A stretch of 64,000 nt of DNA from Nodosilinea sp. P-1105 (GTDB lineage: Bacteria; Cyanobacteriota; Cyanobacteriia; Phormidesmidales; Phormidesmidaceae), in the NCBI RefSeq assembly GCF_012911975.1, contig NZ_SMDQ01000011.1, positions 58,192-122,191 on the forward strand, written 5' to 3'. Under the pieces are notes generated by a model. That model saw only the letters and a list, made by a program, of their open reading frames with translations. It did no database searches and was not told the origin of the DNA. Within the stretch, counting starts at the first letter, position 1; every line of letters starts with the position of its first letter. The position numbers and the translations under genes were made by a program. Shown here in pieces: positions 8,748 to 17,810 of this stretch.

Positions 8748-9671
8748 ATGCCCCGTCATCACCAACCCAATCGCTGGATTCATCGCCGTTCTCGCCTGCT
8801 GTTGGCGGCGATCGCGACCATTGGCGCGATCGAAACGGCTTTCCTGACCATGGCCACGCTTACAGGGGGCGATGTTTGTCCTACCGAAGGCTGCGATCGC
8901 GTCGTCAACAGCCCCTACGCCACTGTTTTTGGCTTGCCGCTGACCTTATTTGGCTTTCTGGGCTACGTCGCCATGGTAGCCCTGGCTACGGCCCCCCTGT
9001 GGATTAACCCCAACCAGCGCAAAGACCTGCGCCAAACCCTCGAAAACCGCACTTGGCTCCTGATCTTTGGCTTAGCCACGGCGATGCTCACCTTTAGTGC
9101 CTACCTGATGGTGATCATGACCTTTGAGATCAGAGCTTTCTGCATCTTTTGCGTCGTCTCGGCCCTTTTAGCCCTGGCCATGTTTGTGATTAGTATCGTC
9201 GGCCATCGCTGGCGAGATGTCGGCCAGTTGGTCTTTGCTGGCTTTATTATTGCCACGGTCACCCTGGTCAGCATTATGGCGATTTATGCGCCAATTCGGG
9301 CCGGTAATGGTGATGGCGCGATCGACCCTAATGGAGAAACTGGCCCCGCCATTACCACCACCTCTGGCCCTGCCGAAATTGCCCTGGCCCAGCACCTGAG
9401 CGGCAGCGGTGCCCTGTTCTATGCCACCTGGTGGTGCCCCTTCTGCCACGACCAAAAGCAACTGTTTGGAGTCGAAGCCACCGCCCTGCTGCCCTACGTG
9501 GAGTGCGACCCCCAGGGCGTCAACCCTCAACCCGAGGTCTGCCAGGCCCAACCCGACCTGCAGGGCTATCCCTCCTGGGAAATCGGCGGCGAACTCTACC
9601 CCGGTCTTCTGCCCCTAGAGCAGTTGGCTGACCTTTCTGGTTACACAGGACCGATGGACTTTCGCCATTAG
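8748..9671 (+). CDS. VKOR-thioredoxin fusion, disulfide-bond-forming oxidoreductase
   Basis: The 307-residue protein fuses a bacterial vitamin K epoxide reductase homologue to a thioredoxin-like domain. The VKOR part (about 15-185) has four to five membrane helices, the loop cysteines Cys44 and Cys49 and the quinone-site CxxC at Cys132/Cys135. The periplasmic thioredoxin-like part has the CPFC motif at 230-233. Proteins of this design pass electrons from folding substrates through the Trx-like domain to VKOR and then to quinone, replacing DsbA/DsbB. All expected cysteines are present. I chose the ATG at 8748 because GGAG at 8738-8741 sits at ribosome-binding distance, rather than the TTG at 8727. 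It is monocistronic in appearance. Confidence 0.94.
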   Translation: MPRHHQPNRWIHRRSRLLLAAIATIGAIETAFLTMATLTGGDVCPTEGCDRVVNSPYATVFGLPLTLFGFLGYVAMVALATAPLWINPNQRKDLRQTLENRTWLLIFGLATAMLTFSAYLMVIMTFEIRAFCIFCVVSALLALAMFVISIVGHRWRDVGQLVFAGFIIATVTLVSIMAIYAPIRAGNGDGAIDPNGETGPAITTTSGPAEIALAQHLSGSGALFYATWWCPFCHDQKQLFGVEATALLPYVECDPQGVNPQPEVCQAQPDLQGYPSWEIGGELYPGLLPLEQLADLSGYTGPMDFRH

Positions 9672-9758
9672 CGATCGGCATCTGGACTGGGATTGGGTTT
9701 CATTCCAGCCGGGATGATTGTCTAGAATGGCAGTAACAATAATCTAGAAGCTCAGGAC

Positions 9759-9862
9759 AGATCCCAGGGCAGAACCCTGGGCTGCCTGCAAACCCATGGC
9801 CAGTGAGGTCAAGAATCCTGGGATCTTGACATACCCGGGACTTGATAGACTGTACCGATGCT
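9759..9862. repeat. Dispersed palindromic repeat, family A copy 1
   Basis: Inverted arms AGATCCCAGG (9759-9768) and CCTGGGATCT (9817-9826) are followed by TTGACATAC and the tail CTGTACCGATGCT. Copies with the same arms occur at 14912-14988 and 63842-63922. The right end of this copy stops a few bases before the ribosome-binding site of the next gene, so it must form part of that gene's leader or promoter. Confidence 0.8.
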
Positions 9863-9879
9863 CCAGGAGGTAGCCAACC

Positions 9880-10503
9880 GTGTCCTATAAAGATTTCACC
9901 CTGGAAACGGTTCGCAAGCAGTTCGGCCTCAGCATCGAGAGCAATCGAGACCTATTTTCAGATACCATCCATCGGGTGCCCCTGGCCGAAGCCTTCACCA
10001 GCTATTTGAACTACAGCGTACCGCTGGCCCTGGCGATTAATACCGAGAAGGCTCGCTCGGAAATGATCATCGCTCCCATTCTGGTAGAGCTCAAACGCCT
10101 ACTGAACGACCAGATCAGCTTATTCTCTGGTGTGGAGTTTAATGTTGACCCCCAGCAGTCATTGACTGGCTTTTGTGACTTCATCATTAGCCTATCTCGC
10201 CAGCAGCTATACGTTAGCGCCCCGGCTTTCATTGTATTTGAAGCCAAAAACGAAAATATCAAAGGAGGCTTGGGTCAGTGTTTGGCGGCCATGTTAGCCG
10301 CCCGACTGTTTAACCAGCGAGAAGGGCAAGCCATTGAACCGATTTACGGGGCGGTTACCACCGGCAACCAGTGGAAATTTCTGCGCCTGCAAGGGGACAC
10401 AGCCTACATTGATCTGAAAGACTATTACATTGATCGAATCGACGATATTGTTGGCATTTTGGTGGGCCTGGTGCAGCCGCCCATGCCAGTGGTGCTGGCT
10501 TGA
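9880..10503 (+). CDS. Conserved protein with a PD-(D/E)XK nuclease-like core
   Basis: The 207-residue protein has no membrane segment. Its central part shows the pattern of a PD-(D/E)XK fold: an upstream acidic helix (Glu61/Glu70), Asp100 in GFCDFIIS, and Glu121-Ala-Lys123 in IVFEAKNE, with a hydrophobic strand before each. Similar stand-alone proteins are frequent in cyanobacterial genomes and are mostly annotated as hypothetical; restriction- or transposon-associated roles are possible but unproven. The start is a GTG at 9880, supported by a strong AGGAGG at 9865-9870. The family A repeat lies immediately upstream, and the gene stands alone between the VKOR gene and purL. Confidence 0.7.
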   Translation: MSYKDFTLETVRKQFGLSIESNRDLFSDTIHRVPLAEAFTSYLNYSVPLALAINTEKARSEMIIAPILVELKRLLNDQISLFSGVEFNVDPQQSLTGFCDFIISLSRQQLYVSAPAFIVFEAKNENIKGGLGQCLAAMLAARLFNQREGQAIEPIYGAVTTGNQWKFLRLQGDTAYIDLKDYYIDRIDDIVGILVGLVQPPMPVVLA

Positions 10504-10648
10504 TCACACTCAATCTGAAAACGCCTAGGACCGTGAATCCTTTGCTGTGCTGTGAGGCCGCCCTATCATCACCAGCCGATATCGAGATCAAGCTTCAGAT
10601 GGCATCCGCTTAGGGCTAAGATCGGTAAGCAACTTCCCCAGCGCTAGT

Positions 10649-13027
10649 ATGACCGTCTCTTCTACCCCTCCCTTTAGCCCCGACGAAATTGCTGCCGAGG
10701 GCATTAAGCCCGACGAGTATGAGGATATTGTGCGGCGGTTGGGGCGCCATCCCAACCGGGCCGAACTCGGTATGTTTGGGGTGATGTGGTCTGAGCACTG
10801 TTGTTATAAGAACTCGCGCCCGCTGCTGAAGCAGTTTCCTACCGAGGGGCCACGGGTCCTGGTGGGCCCAGGGGAAAACGCCGGCGTTATCGATGCTGGA
10901 GATGGCCTGCGGGTAGCGTTCAAGATCGAGTCTCACAACCACCCATCTGCCGTAGAGCCCTTCCAGGGGGCGGCTACCGGGGTGGGGGGGATTCTGCGGG
11001 ATATTTTTACCATGGGGGCGCGGCCCATCGCCACCCTCAACTCCTTGCGATTTGGGGATTTACGCCATAGCCGCACCCGTCGCCTTTGCCAGGGGGTGGT
11101 GGCCGGTATTGCCCACTACGGCAACTGCTTTGGGGTACCCACCGTGGGAGGCGAGGTGTACTTTGATGCCGCCTATACGGGCAACCCCCTGGTCAATGCC
11201 ATGGCCATTGGCATCATGGAAACCGACGACATTGTTAAGTCAGGGGCGGCGGGCATTGGCAACCCGGTGCTGTATGTGGGTTCCACCACCGGGCGAGACG
11301 GTATGGGCGGGGCCAGCTTTGCCAGTGCCGAACTGACAGACGAATCAGAAGCCGATCGCCCGGCGGTGCAGGTGGGCGATCCATTTCTGGAAAAGTCTTT
11401 GGTAGAAGCCTGTTTGTTGGCCTTTAAGACCGGGGCGATCGTCGCCGCCCAGGACATGGGGGCTGCTGGTCTGACCTGTTCTACCGCTGAAATGGCGGCC
11501 AAAGGAGGCGTGGGGATTGAGCTCGATTTGGACCTGATTCCGGTGCGGGAAACCGGCATGGTGCCCTACGAATACCTGCTGTCTGAATCCCAGGAGCGGA
11601 TGCTGTTTGTGGTAGCCCAAGGTCGCGAAGCTGAGGTGATTGACATCTTCGAGCGCTGGGGACTGCACGCGGTGGTGGCGGGCCGGGTGGTGGAAGAGCC
11701 GATTGTGCGAATTTTGTTCCAAGGTCAGACAGCGGCGGAAATTCCAGCCCTGGCCCTGGCCGAAAATACCCCCATTTATCATCGAGAGCTGCTGCCCGAG
11801 CCCCCGGCCTATGCCCAAACCGCCTGGGCCTGGGGTGAGGATAGTTTGCCCCCCTGTGAGCTCACAGGCCTGAGCCAGCAGGGAGATATCATTCCCTGGA
11901 CGGCGGTCCTCCACACCCTGCTAGACCAGCCTACCATTGCCTCTAAAGCCTGGATATACCGCCAGTACGACCATCAGGTGCAAAATAACACCGTCACCGG
12001 TCCCGGCCAGGGAGATGCGGCGGTGATTCGACTGCGGCCCCAGGAAGCTGTGCCGGGGCATCAGCCCGGGGGGGTTAGCCGGGGGTTGGCCGCCACAGTG
12101 GACTGCAACGCTCGCTACGTGTACCTCCACCCTTACGAGGGGGCCAAGGCCGCCGTGGCCGAAGCGGCCCGCAACCTCAGCTGCGTTGGTGCCCTGCCCC
12201 TGGCCGTGACCGATAACCTCAACTTCGGTAGCCCGGAAAAGCCCATTGGCTACTGGCAACTGGCCCATGCCTGTCAGGGGTTAGCAGACGCCTGCCGCGA
12301 GTTGGAAACTCCAGTGACCGGGGGTAACGTCTCCCTCTATAACGAAACGGTGGATAGCCAGGGTAACCCCCAGCCCATCTACCCCACCCCGGTGGTGGGC
12401 ATGGTGGGGCTGATTGAGGATTTAACCCACACCTGTGGCCAGGGCTGGCAGCAGGCTGGCGATTTAATTTATCTGTTAGGGGTGCCAGTGCAGCAGACGG
12501 GCACAGCTACCCTAGCCGGTAAACCCCTGGTTACCCTAGGGGGCTCAGAATATTTGGCGGCGGTCCACGGACAGGCCACCGGGTACCCCCCGGCGATTAA
12601 CCTGGCCCTAGAGAAACAGGTGCAGGCGGCCTGTCGCCATGGCATTGTCCAGGGCTGGGTGCGTTCGGCCCACGACTGCGCCGAGGGGGGGCTGGCTGTG
12701 GCCTTGGCAGAATCCTGCATTAGCGGGCAGCGGGGGGCCAGGATACAGCTAACCCTGGGGGCAACCCAGACCAACCAGCGGTGGGATCGGCTCCTGTTTG
12801 GCGAAGGCGGCGCCAGAATTGTGGTTTCAGTCAACCCAGGGGACCAGGACGAGTGGGAGGCCTACCTGGGTCGGGAACTGACCGATACCTGGCAGCGGCT
12901 GGGGGCGGTACAGGACGATGCCCTGACCATGACAACCCAGACGGGTGAAACGGTGATTACCGCCCCTGTGGCAGCGTTGGCGGCAACCTGGGCGACGGCG
13001 ATCGAACGGCGATTGGCAGCAGATTAG
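10649..13027 (+). CDS. purL: Phosphoribosylformylglycinamidine synthase subunit PurL
   Basis: This 792-residue enzyme catalyses the ATP-dependent conversion of FGAR to FGAM in de novo purine synthesis. It is the small-type PurL that works with PurS and PurQ. The N-terminal region contains [11 protein letters not shown] with the conserved catalytic His near residue 50, and [20 protein letters not shown] follows. Two AIRS-like halves are evident, the second with the [11 protein letters not shown] and [14 protein letters not shown] motifs. The length is normal and the frame intact. purF follows about 340 bases downstream on the same strand, the classical cyanobacterial purL-purF neighbourhood, but the gap contains its own promoter-like sequence. 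No purS or purQ is in the window. Confidence 0.97.
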   Translation: MTVSSTPPFSPDEIAAEGIKPDEYEDIVRRLGRHPNRAELGMFGVMWSEHCCYKNSRPLLKQFPTEGPRVLVGPGENAGVIDAGDGLRVAFKIESHNHPSAVEPFQGAATGVGGILRDIFTMGARPIATLNSLRFGDLRHSRTRRLCQGVVAGIAHYGNCFGVPTVGGEVYFDAAYTGNPLVNAMAIGIMETDDIVKSGAAGIGNPVLYVGSTTGRDGMGGASFASAELTDESEADRPAVQVGDPFLEKSLVEACLLAFKTGAIVAAQDMGAAGLTCSTAEMAAKGGVGIELDLDLIPVRETGMVPYEYLLSESQERMLFVVAQGREAEVIDIFERWGLHAVVAGRVVEEPIVRILFQGQTAAEIPALALAENTPIYHRELLPEPPAYAQTAWAWGEDSLPPCELTGLSQQGDIIPWTAVLHTLLDQPTIASKAWIYRQYDHQVQNNTVTGPGQGDAAVIRLRPQEAVPGHQPGGVSRGLAATVDCNARYVYLHPYEGAKAAVAEAARNLSCVGALPLAVTDNLNFGSPEKPIGYWQLAHACQGLADACRELETPVTGGNVSLYNETVDSQGNPQPIYPTPVVGMVGLIEDLTHTCGQGWQQAGDLIYLLGVPVQQTGTATLAGKPLVTLGGSEYLAAVHGQATGYPPAINLALEKQVQAACRHGIVQGWVRSAHDCAEGGLAVALAESCISGQRGARIQLTLGATQTNQRWDRLLFGEGGARIVVSVNPGDQDEWEAYLGRELTDTWQRLGAVQDDALTMTTQTGETVITAPVAALAATWATAIERRLAAD

Positions 13028-13063
13028 TGGTCTAACACATTAAAGATGACAGGCTGATAGCAG

Positions 13064-13127
13064 GGCTTACGGTGCACGGTGTACGGTCTGGGGTTCACGG
13101 CCAGCCGTAGACCGTGCACCCCAGGTA
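13064..13127. repeat. Degenerate ACGGTGCACGGT-type repeat
   Basis: Between purL and purF, the words TACGGTGCACGGTGTACGGT and later CCGTAGACCGTGCACC form an imperfect palindrome around CACGGCCAG. Similar ACGGT/ACCGT-rich stretches are found at about 8465-8510 and 50836-50881. It could fold into a hairpin behind purL and act as a terminator, although no T-run follows. Confidence 0.55.
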
Positions 13128-13180
13128 GCAAATCCTGTCAGTATCAGATTGACCGAGCACCAGTGGGCATCTCGCCAGGG

Positions 13181-13189
13181 TGCTATAAT
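13181..13189 (+). promoter_or_regulatory. Extended -10 promoter upstream of purF
   Basis: TGCTATAAT is a perfect extended -10 (TGn plus TATAAT at 13184-13189). No good -35 lies at 16-18 bases upstream, as expected for an extended -10 promoter. Transcription would start near 13196 and leave a leader of roughly 170 bases before purF. The rest of the 340-base purL-purF gap contains only a repeat and no gene. Confidence 0.6.
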
Positions 13190-13367
13190 CGCTGATATGT
13201 TAAGGAACCATTAAATATGGCGGGTAAGTTTGGTAGTTTTTAATGCGGTTTTGAGACCCCCCACCCTATGATGAAGCTGGATACGCACTGCGCAAAGCGT
13301 GGTTGCTAAGTGCATGTATCACTCCGCTTATTTGCCATGGCGTTCCTACAGTCACCCTGCATAGCCA

Positions 13368-14891
13368 ATGACGTTCCCTTCTAAATCTTTCTTGAACGAA
13401 TCCGGTAAGTCCAGCCCTGACAACGGCCTTGACCGTCCGGATAAACCCGAAGAAGCTTGCGGCGTCTTTGGCCTATTTGCCCCGGATGAGGAAGTCGCCC
13501 GACTGGCTTACTTCGGCCTGTTTGCTTTGCAACATCGGGGGCAGGAATCGGCTGGCATTGCCACCTTCAATGCGTCAGGCAGTCATTGCTATAAACATAT
13601 GGGGCTGGTCTCCCAGGTGTTTGACGACCACATTCTTAAGGACTTAACCGGGCATATCGCCGTGGGCCACACCCGCTATTCCACCACTGGATCTAGCCAT
13701 GTGTGTAATGCTCAGCCTGCCATTGTGCCTACTCGTTTAGGTGATTTGGCCTTGGCCCACAACGGCAACCTGGTCAACGCCGCCGACCTGCGGGAAGAAC
13801 TGCTAGAACGCAACCACGATCTAGTCACCACCACAGACTCTGAAATGATTGCCTTCGCCCTAGCAGAGGCGGTTAACGATGGCGATGACTGGGTCAGCGC
13901 TGCTGAAAAAGCCTTCGATCGCTGCCGTGGAGCCTTTAGCTTGGTCATCGGCACTCCCCAGGGGATCATGGGAGCCCGGGATCATCAGGGGATTCGGCCT
14001 CTGGTGCTAGGGGTACTGGGAGATGATATCCCCACTGAAGGGCAGCCCGCCCCCTATGTCCTGGCCTCTGAAACCTGTGCCCTGGATATTATTGGTGCCA
14101 CCTACATTCGTGACATTCAGCCCGGGGAGCTAGTTTGGATCACCGATCGGGGCCTGGTCTCTTACCAGTGGGCAGCAGCGACCCAACGCAAACTCTGTGT
14201 GTTCGAGATGATCTATTTCTCTCGCCCGGACAGTATTGTCAATGGCGAAAGCTTGTACAGCTATCGCCGCCGCCTGGGGCATCAGCTTGCTAAAGAATCT
14301 CCAGCTGAGGTGGATTTAATTATGGCGGTACCTGACTCTGGGGTGCCCGCCGCCATCGGCTTTTCTCAGCAGTCGGGGATTCCCTATGCCGAAGGGCTAA
14401 TCAAAAACCGCTACGTGGGCCGTACCTTTATTCAGCCCACCCAATCGATGCGGGAAGTGGGCATTCGCATGAAGCTGAATCCCCTCAAAGACGTACTGTA
14501 TGGTAAACGGGTGCTGATTGTGGATGACTCGATTGTGCGGGGCACCACTAGCCGCAAAATTGTCCAGGCACTCCGGGATGCAGGGGCTACAGAAGTACAC
14601 ATGCGAATTTCATCGCCGCCCGTCACCCATCCCTGTTTCTATGGCATTGATACCGACAACCAGGATCAGCTAATTGCCGCTACCAAGTCCTTGGCGGAGA
14701 TTACCGAACAAATTAATGTCGATTCCCTGGCCTATCTGAGTTGGGAAGGGATGCTGCAAGCGACCGAACAAAATCCTGATAGCTTCTGTTCCGCCTGCTT
14801 TACAGGTAACTACCCGGTTGATATCCCCGCCCCCTTTAAGCGAGCCAAACTGAAGTTTGAGGCTAAACAGCCAGTAACAACAACAACCTAG
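13368..14891 (+). CDS. purF: Amidophosphoribosyltransferase
   Basis: PurF catalyses the first step of de novo purine synthesis, PRPP plus glutamine to phosphoribosylamine. The 507-residue protein starts with a propeptide of about 30 residues ending just before Cys31 (CGVFGLF), the N-terminal nucleophile exposed by processing. The Ntn glutaminase domain carries the LQHRGQESAGI motif. The phosphoribosyltransferase domain has the PRPP loop RVLIVDDSIVRGTTS. Cysteines in KLCVFEM and FCSACF match the 4Fe-4S ligands of the Bacillus-type enzyme, so this is the propeptide-bearing, iron-sulfur class. The gene is complete and lies on the same strand as purL. Confidence 0.97.
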   Translation: MTFPSKSFLNESGKSSPDNGLDRPDKPEEACGVFGLFAPDEEVARLAYFGLFALQHRGQESAGIATFNASGSHCYKHMGLVSQVFDDHILKDLTGHIAVGHTRYSTTGSSHVCNAQPAIVPTRLGDLALAHNGNLVNAADLREELLERNHDLVTTTDSEMIAFALAEAVNDGDDWVSAAEKAFDRCRGAFSLVIGTPQGIMGARDHQGIRPLVLGVLGDDIPTEGQPAPYVLASETCALDIIGATYIRDIQPGELVWITDRGLVSYQWAAATQRKLCVFEMIYFSRPDSIVNGESLYSYRRRLGHQLAKESPAEVDLIMAVPDSGVPAAIGFSQQSGIPYAEGLIKNRYVGRTFIQPTQSMREVGIRMKLNPLKDVLYGKRVLIVDDSIVRGTTSRKIVQALRDAGATEVHMRISSPPVTHPCFYGIDTDNQDQLIAATKSLAEITEQINVDSLAYLSWEGMLQATEQNPDSFCSACFTGNYPVDIPAPFKRAKLKFEAKQPVTTTT

Positions 14892-14911
14892 AGCGTCAGT
14901 ACAGTATTGCA

Positions 14912-14988
14912 AGATCCCAGGTTTCTTGGGCTAATGGGCAACGAATTTTGGGCCATCCAAGGATAGAACCCTGGGATCTGTACCGGCG
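14912..14988. repeat. Dispersed palindromic repeat, family A copy 2
   Basis: Arms AGATCCCAGG (14912-14921) and CCTGGGATCT (14970-14979) are followed by GTACCGGCGTTCT, a variant of the GTACCGATGCT tail in the other two copies. It lies between the convergent purF and Rieske genes and could serve as a bidirectional terminator. Confidence 0.75.
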
Positions 14989-15024
14989 TTCTAGGACAAC
15001 TTCCGAGCAAGAAGATCTCCAGAT

Positions 15025-15453
15025 TTAGACCCGGACTAGCACGGTATCCTCTTCAATGGTTGCATCCAATTGCTCCAAACCGCCTGACGCTGGCCCGTCT
15101 ACCAAATCGCCATTGGCCTGAAATTTGGAATCGTGGCAGGGACAGCTAAATAAGCTATCTTCACTGTCCCATTCCACGACACAGGACCGGTGGGGACATA
15201 GGGTATTTACCGCAAGTACCCCCTCTGAGCTGGCCGGATCTCGCATGACCGCAACTGGAATACCTTGAACATCGTCACGGGTCAGCACCGCCTGGCTGTC
15301 CAAATCATCGACGCTGCCGATTTCGGTAAAGCCGTCATCCCGGGTGGGGGCATCGGCCGTCGTGTCAGTTGTGCGACAAGCGGCGATCGCGATGGGTAGG
15401 GAGCTAGCCAAGACCCCTACCCCAATCCAACTCATAAAGTCCCGTCGTTTCAT
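15025..15453 (-). CDS. Rieske [2Fe-2S] protein with a Tat-type, lipobox-containing leader
   Basis: The 142-residue protein has a Rieske domain with cluster ligands Cys86-x-His88 and Cys104-xx-His107. The extra cysteines Cys91 and Cys106 can form the disulfide seen in cytochrome bc1/b6f Rieske proteins. The leader begins MKRRDFM (twin arginine) followed by a hydrophobic stretch ending IAAC at residues 23-26, a possible lipobox. The protein is therefore probably exported folded and either membrane-anchored or lipidated on the outer side of a membrane. It is shorter than PetC, lacks its transmembrane-hinge region, and its electron partner is unknown. It lies 73 bases downstream of the cyclophilin gene on the same strand. 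Confidence 0.85.
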   Translation of the reverse strand: MKRRDFMSWIGVGVLASSLPIAIAACRTTDTTADAPTRDDGFTEIGSVDDLDSQAVLTRDDVQGIPVAVMRDPASSEGVLAVNTLCPHRSCVVEWDSEDSLFSCPCHDSKFQANGDLVDGPASGGLEQLDATIEEDTVLVRV

Positions 15454-15526
15454 CAGCCTTAATGGAATAGTGCTGACTTTAAGCTAATGGATCTGTCAGC
15501 AAAAAGCATCTTCGTGCAATCGGAGT

Positions 15527-16051
15527 CTAAAGCTCTCCACAATCAGCGATCATCACTGGTTCAGAGGTTTGGCCACTGCGGCTGCCGACCTGCTCCATGG
15601 CTTGAACCACATCCATGCCTTCGATCACCCGACCAAATACCACATGTTTGCCGTCGAGCCAGGGGGTGGACACCGTGGTCAAGAAAAATTGGGAGCCATT
15701 GGTATTTGGCCCGGCGTTAGCCATGCTTAGCAGACCCGGTTCGGTGTGTTTGAGGGTAAAGTTTTCATCGGCAAACTTAGCCCCATAAATTGACTCGCCA
15801 CCAGTGCCATTGCCTCGGGTAAAATCACCCCCCTGACACATAAACTCAGGAATGATGCGGTGGAAACTAGACCCCTTGAAGTGTAATGGCTTTCCAGAGG
15901 TGCCAGTACCTTTCTCGCCAGTGCATAGGGCCCGAAAGTTTTCTGCGGTTTTAGTGGCTACATCGGCCCGCAGTTCCATCACAATGCGACCCGCCGGTGC
16001 ACCACCAATAGTGATATCAAAAAAGACTTGGGGATTGGTTGTTTCTGTCAT
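15527..16051 (-). CDS. Cyclophilin-type peptidyl-prolyl cis-trans isomerase
   Basis: This 174-residue single-domain cyclophilin accelerates prolyl isomerisation in protein folding. The characteristic motifs appear in order: [38 protein letters not shown] (catalytic Arg and Gln), and [16 protein letters not shown], then [14 protein letters not shown]. There is no signal peptide, so it should be cytoplasmic. The long loop after [10 protein letters not shown] resembles eukaryote-like cyclophilins rather than the short bacterial PpiB type, which is common in cyanobacteria. The gene is intact and may be transcribed together with the downstream Rieske gene. Confidence 0.95.
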   Translation of the reverse strand: MTETTNPQVFFDITIGGAPAGRIVMELRADVATKTAENFRALCTGEKGTGTSGKPLHFKGSSFHRIIPEFMCQGGDFTRGNGTGGESIYGAKFADENFTLKHTEPGLLSMANAGPNTNGSQFFLTTVSTPWLDGKHVVFGRVIEGMDVVQAMEQVGSRSGQTSEPVMIADCGEL

Positions 16052-16127
16052 TCGTTTTACCTATTAACGCAGGACGCTAGGATTAAAGGCCAGCTTGCCT
16101 TAAGCCTATGCTAAGCCCAGATCGGGA

Positions 16128-16195
16128 TCTATAGTTTGCTCACAGGAGTTTGCTCACAGGCAACACGCCATCTCTGGACTTGAATTTGGTGTAGT
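16128..16195. repeat. Intergenic repeat, family B copy 2, with internal 14-base tandem duplication
   Basis: AGTTTGCTCACAGG occurs twice in tandem at 16133-16146 and 16147-16160. It is followed by GGACTTGAATTTGGTGTAG, which matches the tail of the family B copy at 7205-7280. The right half aligns with that copy, while the left arm is lost, so this copy no longer forms the full palindrome. Confidence 0.6.
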
Positions 16196-16249
16196 CAAGC
16201 TGGCTACCCAGCCATTAACCCACAATTTGTCCGAAAGCTAAAGATTCTT

Positions 16250-16350
16250 AGGGTAGACACATTGGTCTGCCCCCATGCCACCACCCCGCCCATACCTTCC
16301 CTAGGTCTCTGTTGCCCGCAAAGGGCAGGCACATCGGTCTGCCCCTACAG
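16250..16350. repeat. Two direct copies of a GGGCAGnCACATnGGTCTGCCC-type palindrome
   Basis: Copy 1 begins at 16250 (AGGGTAGACACATTGG then TCTGCCC) and copy 2 at 16322 (AGGGCAGGCACATCGG then TCTGCCC). Each is an imperfect palindrome with GGGCAG/CTGCCC arms, a repeat type seen widely in cyanobacterial intergenic DNA. They lie between the convergent end of the DMT transporter gene and the cyclophilin promoter region. Confidence 0.7.
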
Positions 16351-16386
16351 ACGGAACCCTGGCAACCGGACTCAATACCGATCCCC

Positions 16387-16752
16387 TTACCGCGAGGCCA
16401 CCAGGACGACCCCACCCATAATCAGTCCGAGCCCCACTAGCCGGATCGAGGTCACATCTTCGTTAAAGACAAAAGCGCCGATCAGTACCGAGGTGAGGTA
16501 CATCAATGAGGCTGAGGGGGCGGCAATACTGAGGTTGACCCGGGTGAGTAGCAGGATATAGCCAATGGCGCCAACGCCGTAAGCCATCAGCCCGATCAAC
16601 AGGGCTGGGGTGGTGGCAATGCTGAGAATATGAGTAAGGACATTAGCACTGGTGACTTTGCCCAACTGCAGTGCTCCTAACTTTAGGAACAGTTGCCCAA
16701 ACGTGCTGGCCATAATTGACATCAACAATAGGCCGAATTCCTGAAACGTCAC
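16387..16752 (-). CDS. Small four-helix EamA/DMT-type transporter
   Basis: The 121-residue protein has four hydrophobic helices, the half-size form of the drug/metabolite transporter superfamily. It begins in a short charged segment, then LLLMSIMASTFGQLFLKLGA, where a polar residue pair within helix 1 is typical. It ends with SIRLVGLGLIMGGVVLVASR, a common last helix of EamA repeats. Such proteins work as dimers; the substrate cannot be predicted. No partner gene of the EmrE/SugE or ArnE/F type lies next to it. It is oriented away from the M48 protease gene and they share a divergent promoter region of about 130 bases. Confidence 0.75.
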   Translation of the reverse strand: MTFQEFGLLLMSIMASTFGQLFLKLGALQLGKVTSANVLTHILSIATTPALLIGLMAYGVGAIGYILLLTRVNLSIAAPSASLMYLTSVLIGAFVFNEDVTSIRLVGLGLIMGGVVLVASR

Positions 16753-16881
16753 ACTCAGTCCTCACAAAGCAAGGTCATAGATTGGGGGCTAGGCCGGTTT
16801 AGTCAATGATTTTACTCGACTTAGAGATCAAAATAAAAGACGCGCTACCATAAACATAAAGGGTATATATATCCTAAACCC

Positions 16882-17748
16882 ATGACTGGAAAAACTCTCC
16901 TACTCGGGCTGCGAGCTGATCAGTTTCGCCACCCCCTTGATCTAGACGCGACCCGTGCTCTGAAACAGCTGCCAGGGCTGGATGTGCTGGTGCGGATGGT
17001 GATATCCCCCCTGGCAGAGCAGTTTTTCCATCTAGAGAATCTGGCTACTAGTCTGCAAGTCAGCGATCGCCAACTACCTGACCTGCACCAAGCGCTGATT
17101 GAGGCGTGTCAAATTCTCGATTTGGATCCACCTCAGCTGTATGTGCGCCAGCATCCGGTGCCCAATGCCTACACCTTTGCCATGCGGGGGGAGCGGCCTT
17201 TTATTGTCATTCACACCTCGCTGATAGAGCTGCTGACCCCAGCCGAAACTCAAGCGGTGATTGCCCACGAACTGGGCCATCTGAAATGTGATCACAGCAT
17301 TTATCTCACCCTGGCTAATCTGATCACCCTGGCAGCCAGTCAACTGCCCCTGGGGGAGGTGCTGGCCCAAAACCTGCAAAGCCAGCTAATGGAGTGGGTG
17401 CGGTGTGCCGAGTTTACCTGCGATCGCGCCGCCCTGCTGGTGGCCCAAGACCCTCGCGTGGTCGCCTCCCTGCTGATGAAGCTCTGCGGTGGGGCGCCGT
17501 CATTGGTGAATCAGCTGAATGTGGACGCCTTTATCGACCAGGCCCGTGATTATGACGCCATCAGTGATGACAGCCTGGGGGAGGCCCTAAAACAGATGCG
17601 CACCCAGGGGTTAACCCACCCGGTGCCGGTGCTGCGCGCCCGAGAGATTGACCGCTGGGCCAGTAGCCAAGCGTATTTTGCCCTAGTTAAAAATCGCCCG
17701 ATTCAGTATAATGAGGATTCATCCAAGGGCGGATGGCGAAATTGGTAG
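16882..17748 (+). CDS. M48 (HtpX/Ste24-like) zinc metalloprotease
   Basis: This 288-residue protease has the zinc-binding HELGH at residues 129-133, followed by LKCDH, and a later AEFTCDRAA segment providing the third, acidic ligand. Proteins of this type take part in membrane-protein or general quality control. A weakly hydrophobic stretch after HELGH (LTLANLITLAASQLPLG) suggests membrane association, but there are no clear N-terminal transmembrane helices, unlike HtpX. The last codons and the stop lie inside the downstream tRNA-Leu: the TAG at 17746-17748 is part of the tRNA D-arm, an overlap of 22 bases. The ORF is otherwise intact. Confidence 0.88.
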   Translation: MTGKTLLLGLRADQFRHPLDLDATRALKQLPGLDVLVRMVISPLAEQFFHLENLATSLQVSDRQLPDLHQALIEACQILDLDPPQLYVRQHPVPNAYTFAMRGERPFIVIHTSLIELLTPAETQAVIAHELGHLKCDHSIYLTLANLITLAASQLPLGEVLAQNLQSQLMEWVRCAEFTCDRAALLVAQDPRVVASLLMKLCGGAPSLVNQLNVDAFIDQARDYDAISDDSLGEALKQMRTQGLTHPVPVLRAREIDRWASSQAYFALVKNRPIQYNEDSSKGGWRNW

Positions 17749-17810
17749 ACGCACCACACTCAAAATGTGGCGGCCTTACGGTCATGGGAGTTCGAGTCTC
17801 CCTCTGCCCA
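17727..17810 (+). tRNA. tRNA-Leu (anticodon CAA)
   Basis: The acceptor arms GGGCGGA (17727-17733) and TCTGCCC (17803-17809) pair with one G-U, and the discriminator base is A. The D-arm reads AAATTGGTAGACGC. The anticodon stem CCACA/TGTGG encloses the loop CTCAAAA, giving anticodon CAA. A long variable arm (GGCCTTACGGTC) marks a class II tRNA, and the T-arm is GGGAG-TTCGAGT-CTCCC. CCA is not encoded. The 5' 22 bases overlap the end of the M48 protease gene. Confidence 0.96.
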
